A stretch of 43,764 nt of DNA from Candidatus Riflebacteria bacterium HGW-Riflebacteria-2 (GTDB lineage: Bacteria > Muiribacteriota > Ozemobacteria > Ozemobacterales > Ozemobacteraceae), in the NCBI GenBank assembly GCA_002839435.1, contig PGYA01000036.1, forward strand, positions 1-43,764. Direction: 5' to 3'. Positions within the stretch are counted from its first letter, which is position 1, and each line of letters opens with the position of its first letter. The translations under genes and the position numbers were made by a program. The notes under the pieces were generated by a model. The model searched no databases, was not told the origin of the DNA, and saw only the letters and a program-made list of their open reading frames with translations. Positions 21,937-29,627 of this stretch are shown here, piece by piece.

Positions 21937-24231
21937 TTAATTGTCTGGCTCCGACGGCCGTTTGTCACTTGGCTCGGGAATCGGGGTGTTCCAGTTCACC
22001 AGCACTGGCATGAGAAAGAGGTCGGCCAGCAGACACAGTGCCATGGTGACGCTGGTGAAGATGCCAAGCTGGTAGATCGGTTTGATTATGCTGAGCGACA
22101 ACGACAGAAAAGACAGCGCGATCATGCTCGAAGTCAGAATCATCGAGACTCCTGACGAATGAATGACATGCCGGGCACTTTCGAACGGGTCGCCAGTTTC
22201 TTCATAATAGCTGGTGAAGCGGGTGAGAAAATGCATGGTGTCGTCCATGCCGATGCCGATAGCTATGGCTGCGATAGTAGTAGTACCCATGTTCAGGGTT
22301 TCGCCAAGAATGCCGAGCAGGCCGTAAACTCCAAAAATCGGCAGCAGATTGACGACAAAGGCCATCAGTATTAGTTTGACCTTAGGAATAGCGATGAATG
22401 CTACAAAAAACAGCACACAGAAGGCGACGAAGGTGCCGAAAAGCTGTGAGAGCGCCATGCGATTCGCCGACTGCACGCAGCGCAGATAGGTGCCGCCAAC
22501 TTTGCAACCTATGCCCTCAGGCGTATTTTCTGAGAGATAACGCCTGATTCCTTCGTCGATTGCCAGAAAAGATGCCGAATTGATATGGCTGGTTCTTATG
22601 AATACCAAGGTTTTCTGTGCGGCTGAATCGACGTAGTAAGAGCTGAGTTCAGGGCCGGCATCATTGACCATCATGGCGACCTGGCCGACCATAGCGCGGT
22701 TATTGAACCATCCGGGTTCGGGTTGATCGGCAAAGGCGCGATGCCCGTCGTTGAGAAGATCGAGATAGGTGATCACCTTATCGACGCCCTGGTAAGTCAT
22801 GGCGTGCTGTGACAATTTTTCGAGCCAGCCGAGCACTTTGCCTTCGTAAACCTGGTCTACCCCCGGGGTAGTGAATTCGATTACAATCGGATACTGGCCG
22901 CCGATGTTGCGGTTGACGAAATCGACGGACTGCACCATAGGCGCTGAGCGCAGGTAATACTGGTAATAGTCGGTTTCGACTTCCATGCGCAGTAAAAATA
23001 TGCCGCTGCAGAAGATGAGCAGCGATACGCCGATGACGAGTCGCCGATGCCGGTAAAATACCGTTTCGATAACGGCTTTGACGCTTTCACCGAAATCGTA
23101 CTGCGGGGGAGATTTAAGCTTCTGCAGCAGGGGAAACCCAAAAAAGATGCCGGAGATTGCCGCGTAAAATGTGCCTAAGCCTGCATATAGACCGAAATCC
23201 TGCAGAGTTGGAATCGGATTGAGGCAGAGTGATAGAAAACCAATCATGGTGGTCAGCGCCGAAAGAAGATTGCCAATGAATATCTGCGCTGTTTCGTGGG
23301 CGTCTTCGATGACTCCTTCTTTGCGCGCCACAATCAGGTGCAGTATATAAGCTATCGAAAGACCGACGGTAATAGCCGGAACTGGAGTTGTCGAAATCGA
23401 CAGGGTTTTGCCCATCAGGTGCAGGGTTACGAACAGCAGCCAGTTGGCGATGCCGGCTGTTGTTATGCCGATCAGCGCCATTGGCACCGAACGGAATATA
23501 GCGTAAAGACCGATGAACAGCAAAATTATCGAAACCACCGAAAACTGCATGACATCGCGCTGCATCTGAACGCCGGTGGTTTCCATAAAAACATGCATGC
23601 CGGTAAAATAGAAGCTGCCGCTGTGCGTCTCTGCCAAACGGTTGTAATCGGCGCGGATCTGTCTGACAATTGATTCCTTGGCGAAGGGGTCGAGCCCGGC
23701 ACGCAGGATTATATTGAAGGCGGCGGTGTTTCCGTCCGGCGAGATGATATTGTTGCGAAACAGCTTGTTCTCTATTGCTTCAGTTTTCAGCCGTGCAAGT
23801 CCGGCCGAGTCTTCCGGTATGCTGTCGAGCAGTGGCGCTGATTCAACGATAGATTCGCCGTCTTGCTCATAATTTCGGAAAAACGGAGTGTTGGCCAGCG
23901 AAAAGCAGTTTTTAACGCCCTCGACCTCTTCGATTTTTTCGGTCATCTGTTTTATCAGATGCAAGTTGGCAACGCTGAAGAGGTTCACATCGTGGTAAGC
24001 CAGAATTATGATTTCGTCGAGCAGGCCAAAGGTCTGCTGAATACTTTTGTCGATGGCGGCCTGTTCGGTGCCCTGTTCGAGCAGGGTGTCGAGGGTGTTG
24101 TTTATCTGTATCGGCCACATCTGTGGCCCCAGCACTAGAAATGACAGCAGCAGCAGAAGCATGAACGGCGCGAATGCATATCTTGCCCATTTAACCAGCA
24201 GATGAGCAAGCAGGCTGATCGCTTTTTTCAT
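21937..24231 (-). CDS. MMPL/RND-family lipid exporter (HpnN-like)
   Basis: 764 residues with the classic RND/MMPL order: a first helix near residues 15-35, a large periplasmic loop (~40-230), a bundle of five or six helices (~230-410), a second large loop (~430-620) and a final bundle (~620-745). The sterol-sensing-like segment GLSIAYILHL and the GIGMDDTMHFLTRF helix are visible. Members move lipids or lipid-like molecules across the inner membrane using the proton gradient, for example hopanoids. The gene overlaps the old-yellow-enzyme gene by ATGA and ends 13 bases before the ketosynthase gene, so it most likely exports this operon's product. Confidence 0.88.
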   Translation of the reverse strand: MKKAISLLAHLLVKWARYAFAPFMLLLLLSFLVLGPQMWPIQINNTLDTLLEQGTEQAAIDKSIQQTFGLLDEIIILAYHDVNLFSVANLHLIKQMTEKIEEVEGVKNCFSLANTPFFRNYEQDGESIVESAPLLDSIPEDSAGLARLKTEAIENKLFRNNIISPDGNTAAFNIILRAGLDPFAKESIVRQIRADYNRLAETHSGSFYFTGMHVFMETTGVQMQRDVMQFSVVSIILLFIGLYAIFRSVPMALIGITTAGIANWLLFVTLHLMGKTLSISTTPVPAITVGLSIAYILHLIVARKEGVIEDAHETAQIFIGNLLSALTTMIGFLSLCLNPIPTLQDFGLYAGLGTFYAAISGIFFGFPLLQKLKSPPQYDFGESVKAVIETVFYRHRRLVIGVSLLIFCSGIFLLRMEVETDYYQYYLRSAPMVQSVDFVNRNIGGQYPIVIEFTTPGVDQVYEGKVLGWLEKLSQHAMTYQGVDKVITYLDLLNDGHRAFADQPEPGWFNNRAMVGQVAMMVNDAGPELSSYYVDSAAQKTLVFIRTSHINSASFLAIDEGIRRYLSENTPEGIGCKVGGTYLRCVQSANRMALSQLFGTFVAFCVLFFVAFIAIPKVKLILMAFVVNLLPIFGVYGLLGILGETLNMGTTTIAAIAIGIGMDDTMHFLTRFTSYYEETGDPFESARHVIHSSGVSMILTSSMIALSFLSLSLSIIKPIYQLGIFTSVTMALCLLADLFLMPVLVNWNTPIPEPSDKRPSEPDN

Positions 24232-25415
24232 CTGGCCGGCCCCCGGTAACAGCGCAGGGGTTGCCTGCTGTCACACATTACCGTACACAGGTTGCAGCTG
24301 GTGCAGCCCGATATGACTTCGCCATTGCCTTTTGCCAGACGGTTGACAAAGTCAGGTTCGCAGACGAACGGTCGGCTGAGGGTTACGCCGTCAATACCGC
24401 GTTGATTGATTATGTAATCGATCTGGCTTTTTTTGCGGATACCACCGGTGACCAGAATTGGAGTTTTCGAGGCGGCCTTTATCTTTACTGCATTTTCGAG
24501 GTTGTAGAGATCGCAGTAATCGATGAAACTGCGCTTGTACCAGTGATAGACAAAGTGCTTGAACAGCCAGCGCAGTCCCGGGTGATAGCGATTGAACAGG
24601 CAGTTATGTTTGAGCACCGGGTCGAGCGGGTGCTCGCCGCGAATGATGTTGAAAGCGACTTCCATCATGCCATAGCTGATTTCGATGGCATCAGTTTCGA
24701 GACTGTCGATGACCGGCCAGTATGACATGACCAGCGGTAGATTTAGCCCGCGCTGGCGGTCGTCGGCCGCGCTGATTTTCAAAAAAACCGGCAGTTTTAC
24801 CGCCGCCTTGACGCCGGTAACCACTTGTTTGAGAAATAAAAGACGGTCATCGCCATATTCGTCGTCGCGGTTGTTGGTGAATGGCGACATGAACTGATGT
24901 ATCAGGTAGCCGTGTGCGCAATGAATCTGTATTCCGTTAAACCCTGCGGTTTCGGCATTCTTTGCAGCTCTGATGTATTCATCGACCTTTTCTTTAACCT
25001 CATCGGTGCTCAACGGTGTAACAGGCTGTCGAAAATACGTGCATTTAACCGATCCGGCGCCCTTAACCGGCAGGCGGGTGACGTGCTGCAAGGTCTGTCT
25101 GCCGGTATGCGAAATCTGAATAAAAAGCTGCGTCTCAGGTTGGACTGACTTAACTTCATCGATCACCCGCTGCCAGCCGATGATTTTGCGGCTGTCATCG
25201 ATGCCGGCCTGAAAGGGCTGCATGGCGCGACCTTCGCGTGAGGTGTGGTTGAAGCCAGTAATGATGCACCTGGCACCGCCAGTTGCGAGCTTCTTGTAGA
25301 GTTCGGCGAATTTTGCGGTCGGTATGCCTTCGGCGTCAGCCATGTTTTCGAAAGTGGCGGCTCTGATTATTCGGTTGGGCAGGGTGGTGCGCTTGAGTTT
25401 GAGCGGCTTGAACAC
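24228..25415 (-). CDS. Old-yellow-enzyme-type flavin reductase with C-terminal Fe-S cysteines
   Basis: 395 residues. The FMN TIM barrel begins LKLKRTTLPNRI and carries the active-site segment HCAHGYLIHQFMSP with NNRDDEYG, as in NADH:flavin oxidoreductases and 2,4-dienoyl-CoA reductase. The end has CTSCNLCTVMC plus a later Cys, the [4Fe-4S] site of the dienoyl-CoA reductase branch. The protein stops there: the FAD/NAD(P)-binding module that normally follows is missing, so another protein must supply electrons. It would reduce an activated carbon-carbon double bond, such as an enoyl product of the dehydratase. It starts with GTG at 25415 preceded by GAGG, 16 bases after the UbiA gene. Confidence 0.85.
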   Translation of the reverse strand: MFKPLKLKRTTLPNRIIRAATFENMADAEGIPTAKFAELYKKLATGGARCIITGFNHTSREGRAMQPFQAGIDDSRKIIGWQRVIDEVKSVQPETQLFIQISHTGRQTLQHVTRLPVKGAGSVKCTYFRQPVTPLSTDEVKEKVDEYIRAAKNAETAGFNGIQIHCAHGYLIHQFMSPFTNNRDDEYGDDRLLFLKQVVTGVKAAVKLPVFLKISAADDRQRGLNLPLVMSYWPVIDSLETDAIEISYGMMEVAFNIIRGEHPLDPVLKHNCLFNRYHPGLRWLFKHFVYHWYKRSFIDYCDLYNLENAVKIKAASKTPILVTGGIRKKSQIDYIINQRGIDGVTLSRPFVCEPDFVNRLAKGNGEVISGCTSCNLCTVMCDSRQPLRCYRGPAR

Positions 25416-25431
25416 TGTTTTGCCTCGTGAA

Positions 25432-26421
25432 TCAGGATTTATCGTCGTCGTGCAGTCCGAACAAAAAGCCGATGAATACGTAGGTGGCGCTGTAGAGGTA
25501 AAGCGCCAGTGTGCCGTTGAAAATCGCGATCATGGTAACCTGACCGCAGGCACAGGCCCTGAAGTTTGTCGCGTTCGAAAAGTAGGCCCGCGGGCCGACC
25601 GGGTTGCGGTAAAAGCGCACCGCTGTCCAGATCTGCAAAAATATTGTCATGACGCCGCAATAAACAAAATGCTCGCTGATTGCAAATGGAAAATAATTAA
25701 GATACCTGAGAACGAAGAACAGGATCGTTGGCATGAAAGAGCCGAAGATACCAAGCAATTTGGCCTTTTCAACGCCGTGTCTGACGATGAAGGTGTTTTT
25801 ACCGGCGGCCTTGTCGCCTTCGTAGTCTTTGAAGTAGGTAAAATAGGTCATCAGCCCGTTCATGTAGGCGACCAGCAGAATTGTAGAATAGCGGTTGGTG
25901 GTGAAGAAGGGCTCATTGAGAATCGGCCCGATAGCAAGAAAACCGTAAATCGTGCAGGTCGAAATCATCAGGCCAAAGACGACGTTGGCCCAGATGCCCC
26001 AGGCTTTACTGTAATTGTAGACAAAGTTGAGTAAAAAGCCGGCAAACAGAGGAATGAGCGACCAGGGGTTGAGATAATACGAGACAATGGCGGCGATGCC
26101 CATCAAAGTTAAAGAGGTGGTCAGGGCCCATCTGATGTTGAGTTCGCCACTGACCATCGGCCGGTGTGGCGCGTTTACCCGGTCTTCCGGCAGGCCGAGC
26201 CAGTCGTTGAAAATCTGGTTGACGCCCCAGCTCGAGAACAGAATGATCAGCACAATAATGCCGCGCAGGTAGTCATCATTGGTGATCGGGGTTGCATACC
26301 TGACTTCCTTGAGCCAGAGATAAAACGAGACACCAATCCAGCCGGCGATGCCGGTAATGAACGAATAATAGGGTCGCATCGTCTTGACGTATGCAACTAT
26401 GAATTTTTTGATGTCAGTCAT
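25432..26421 (-). CDS. UbiA-family prenyltransferase
   Basis: 329 residues with eight or nine membrane helices. The two acidic motifs of the superfamily are recognisable: NDWLGLPEDRVNAPHRP (Asn72, Asp73, Asp80; the central Asp of the usual NDxxDxxxD is Gly76) and KDYEGDKAAGKNT. These bind Mg-diphosphate. Members attach an isoprenyl chain to an aromatic ring or a lipid alcohol. The motif after NDW resembles the chlorophyll-synthase and archaeal ether-lipid branches. It is the first gene of the long operon. The 254 bases before it, back to the cyclase stop, hold no clear promoter that I could identify. Its place in a sphingoid-like pathway is unexplained. Confidence 0.85.
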   Translation of the reverse strand: MTDIKKFIVAYVKTMRPYYSFITGIAGWIGVSFYLWLKEVRYATPITNDDYLRGIIVLIILFSSWGVNQIFNDWLGLPEDRVNAPHRPMVSGELNIRWALTTSLTLMGIAAIVSYYLNPWSLIPLFAGFLLNFVYNYSKAWGIWANVVFGLMISTCTIYGFLAIGPILNEPFFTTNRYSTILLVAYMNGLMTYFTYFKDYEGDKAAGKNTFIVRHGVEKAKLLGIFGSFMPTILFFVLRYLNYFPFAISEHFVYCGVMTIFLQIWTAVRFYRNPVGPRAYFSNATNFRACACGQVTMIAIFNGTLALYLYSATYVFIGFLFGLHDDDKS

Positions 26422-26675
26422 GTTTCGATCCTGCGCCTTTCTGAAAAGAAACTCTGAACCAGCACGCCTGCTCTCGTATTTCTGTGTATTGCAATGAAGT
26501 CATCTGATATATAACGGCAGATCGACATAGTTTATATGGTTTTATGGGTTAGAAGCAGGATGACTTATTTTAACTGAAAATCAGCAGTTTTGTTACCAAT
26601 TTTTGCAAATTTTGGCGAGTATTGAGTTCCAGGCGGTCTCCATTCAAAATGTTTACCGGGCTCTTGGCAGGGACG

Positions 26676-29627
26676 TTATTTAGTGATATCTGACTTTTGC
26701 AGAAGGTAGGCTTCGACAGCCTGCGTCTTGCCTTTAACTTTGCTGATTGGCAATTTCTCTGCGCTGAAAGATGGCGGCAGGCCGGCGAGAATCTGCTGCG
26801 AAGCCACAATGCCGCCATCAGTTCTGCCCGTAGCAAGAGAGGCAAGTCGGGCGGCCAGGTTAACCGGGTCGCCGACCACCGTTCTTGACAGTCGGGCATT
26901 GGCGGCGCCCATGACGCCGGCAACGACGGTTCCTGTGTTGACGCCTATACCGACTGGCATTCCAGTGCTCTGCAGCATTTTTGTTCGAATCACGTCGGCT
27001 GCTTTGATCGCCCGGCCCGATATTTCAGAGTCGGCGCCAGCCTGCTCAAATACGATCATGATTTTGTCTTCGATCATCTTGTCGATTTCGCCACCAAATT
27101 GGCCGATGGCTGCATCAGCCGCCTGCAGATGCTTCTGCAGCAGATCGAAAACTTCGCCGGCGTCGTGTGATTTCTGATATTCAGAGAAGCCACATACAGA
27201 CGAAAATATTATGGTGGCATGTCTGGTGCAGGCGCGGTCGGCAATGTCATTTTCATCGGCAGAAGCGACTTCGCGGCGAACCGAATCTGAGACGAAGCTT
27301 TTCAGTCTTTGTCCTTCGTCAAGACCTTTTGCCATGCGGTTAAAAGCTTCACCAGTCCGGGCAAATTCGTCCGGGTGATTGACTGATATGCGGCAGCTGT
27401 AGTCACCTTTCGCAATCTGATAGGCAGCGTGGGTGAGCTCGCGCAGTGGCGTGATAAAATAAAGCGCGCCGACAAAGGCCAGAGTTAATCCCATTATGAT
27501 TATGAAGGCAAGTTTTGCAAGGTTGCTGGAGGCCAGATCGCTGCAAAAAAGCTGGTAGCTCTTCAGTATTTCACTTCCGGCAATGGTGAAGTTTGAATGG
27601 TTTGCCGATAGTGCCTCCGAAATTATCGTGTTTTCCTGCTGCTCGATGCGGCTTTTTACACTGGTTTTTGACAGGTGGGCGAGCTGACCGATGCGAAAAA
27701 GCTCGGGCTGCTCATTAACAATTTGCTCGCTGGCAAAATGGTGACCGAAAATGGCGCGTTCAGATCCTCGGAAGGCAACGCGTGGCGACCTTCCGGTCAA
27801 CGAAAGCATCTCGACCGGAAAACTCGAACTGGCGTAGCCGTCACTGCCGCCAATATGCCATGCCGCATAAGCAAATGGCTGATTGTGGTATGAAACCGGA
27901 ACGGCTACGGCAGTCTCTTTATTGAACTTTGTATCGAAGCTCATCAACATATTTGAATTCTGGCGAAATCGATAGAAGGATTCTGATCCGAGAATCTGAA
28001 GGAAAAAATCACGCGAGAACTCATCTTTTATTTCGCGGTCGAGACTTTGCGGTTTTTCCTGCTTGTCAGTTCCTGATTTGCCGGCCATCTCTCGAAGTAT
28101 TTCCTGAAAGCGGCTGTTAAAATATCCTAATAACGGGTTGGCTACGGGTAACGGTTCGTGCTTTTTTTCTCTAGGGCTCCAGCTCACGCCGGCAAAAGGC
28201 CTGTTCAAGGTGCTGAAAGACAGGGAAGAATAAAACGGTGTTGATTTTTCGCGATAAATCTGCTCGAGCAGAGCAAAGCAAAACTCATAATCATTTTCTC
28301 GGTAGGGGACTCCAGTATATGAGGCGATCCTTTCGACTGAGGAAAAGCTTCTTGCCAGGTTCAGGGTCTCGCGGAACCCGTCGAGGGTTGCCAGATCGAT
28401 ATTGCGCAGATCAGAAGCCAGCTTGTCGCTGGCTCTTGATTTTTCGTTGGCATAGCTGTTTTTGAAAAAGTCGACTGAAAGGTAGGCTGCCACGAATACC
28501 GGCTGAATGATCAGAAAAAGAAAGGTCGCCGGCAGCAGAAGTCTTAGCGAAAGGTCGGGTCCGCGCTCGAGAACGATTTTTTCGACTAGCAGTTTGAAAG
28601 CCAGGCATGACAGCATGAACATGATCGCGATCAGAATTCGTTGCGGCAGTTTTTCACTGCGTCTGATGCCGGGAAGTGTCATCACGACAAAGCTTCGCCC
28701 TCTTATGCTTTCACTGTAAGCATTTATCAATACCCTGTGCTCAGCAGCTTCTATCTGTAAGGGGTTACTGTCAAGGCTTTTCAATATTTTTTCTAGTTTC
28801 ATTCTCAGTTCTGGACGGCGCTCGAAATACTTTGAGAATAGTGGAGCCGGTTGGCTGTCGATAACGGCTCCAAATCCAAGGTCTGTCGAATCAGCAATGG
28901 CAATTTTGCGTCTGATGGCATTGTGTATGGTTCCATCGTTGGATTCGGCAAGCACCAGCATTGTCAGCTGAGGTTGTGCTTTTACAGCGGCCAGAAACAG
29001 ATTCGAACCATGGCTGCGCAGCGTCAGTTTTCCGATGTCTGAGTGAGACTGCTCGCTGAAGCAGTTATATAGTGTCTGCTGCATCTGCTGTGTTGCAGCA
29101 GATATAAGCCGGCTTCTGACAGTGTGAGGCATCGTCAGATCGACATGCCTGCCGGGTTCGGCAAAACGGTCGTCGCTGAGTGGCAGACGACTTTTGTTTA
29201 TCAGGTCAATTCGCCGGCTGATAGCGCTGAGACCAAGGTTATCGCCATGGCTTATCAGTTTGTAGATGCTTTTGTTGCTGGCGGATCTCAGGTAACAGTC
29301 TATCTGAACCGGAAAGTCAAAGTGCCGGAGAAGCCTGGGAACATGCTCGTTGAGATCCTTTTCGAGGCTGCCATCGACCAGGCTTTTTTCAAGATTCTGG
29401 CAGTTATCTACAATGTTTCCCTTCAGACGGTTTACCTCGCGAATCAAGACATGGGGCTCGTTGATCAGGCGGTCAAACTGCTGTAGTTCAGCCATAGCAC
29501 GATTGAACTGTCTGTCCGTGATTTCTTCGAACTCTATGCTTTCTGCTGCCGAAAAGGCGAGATATATGCTGACCGGTGGCATGAACAGCGTTAATGTCAA
29601 CAATATCAGCAGTATGGCCTTTTTCAT
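26676..29627 (-). CDS. Membrane class III nucleotide cyclase, C2-like half (lacks first metal Asp)
   Basis: 983 residues: an N-terminal helix, a large periplasmic region, two central helices (~333-395), a second sensor region (~396-705), a last helix (LAKLAFIIIMGLTLAFVGAL), a HAMP segment and a class III cyclase domain (~800-975). In the cyclase domain the first metal aspartate is Ser810 (IIFSSVCGF). The rest of the substrate site is kept: Lys850, Asp854, Thr916, Asn923 and Arg927 (TVVGDPVNLAAR). Lys plus Thr is a normal adenine-recognising pair. Animal C2 domains likewise have Ser at this Asp position and supply Asn and Arg. The ATG overlaps the stop of the upstream cyclase gene by four bases. 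Confidence 0.85.
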   Translation of the reverse strand: MKKAILLILLTLTLFMPPVSIYLAFSAAESIEFEEITDRQFNRAMAELQQFDRLINEPHVLIREVNRLKGNIVDNCQNLEKSLVDGSLEKDLNEHVPRLLRHFDFPVQIDCYLRSASNKSIYKLISHGDNLGLSAISRRIDLINKSRLPLSDDRFAEPGRHVDLTMPHTVRSRLISAATQQMQQTLYNCFSEQSHSDIGKLTLRSHGSNLFLAAVKAQPQLTMLVLAESNDGTIHNAIRRKIAIADSTDLGFGAVIDSQPAPLFSKYFERRPELRMKLEKILKSLDSNPLQIEAAEHRVLINAYSESIRGRSFVVMTLPGIRRSEKLPQRILIAIMFMLSCLAFKLLVEKIVLERGPDLSLRLLLPATFLFLIIQPVFVAAYLSVDFFKNSYANEKSRASDKLASDLRNIDLATLDGFRETLNLARSFSSVERIASYTGVPYRENDYEFCFALLEQIYREKSTPFYSSLSFSTLNRPFAGVSWSPREKKHEPLPVANPLLGYFNSRFQEILREMAGKSGTDKQEKPQSLDREIKDEFSRDFFLQILGSESFYRFRQNSNMLMSFDTKFNKETAVAVPVSYHNQPFAYAAWHIGGSDGYASSSFPVEMLSLTGRSPRVAFRGSERAIFGHHFASEQIVNEQPELFRIGQLAHLSKTSVKSRIEQQENTIISEALSANHSNFTIAGSEILKSYQLFCSDLASSNLAKLAFIIIMGLTLAFVGALYFITPLRELTHAAYQIAKGDYSCRISVNHPDEFARTGEAFNRMAKGLDEGQRLKSFVSDSVRREVASADENDIADRACTRHATIIFSSVCGFSEYQKSHDAGEVFDLLQKHLQAADAAIGQFGGEIDKMIEDKIMIVFEQAGADSEISGRAIKAADVIRTKMLQSTGMPVGIGVNTGTVVAGVMGAANARLSRTVVGDPVNLAARLASLATGRTDGGIVASQQILAGLPPSFSAEKLPISKVKGKTQAVEAYLLQKSDITK

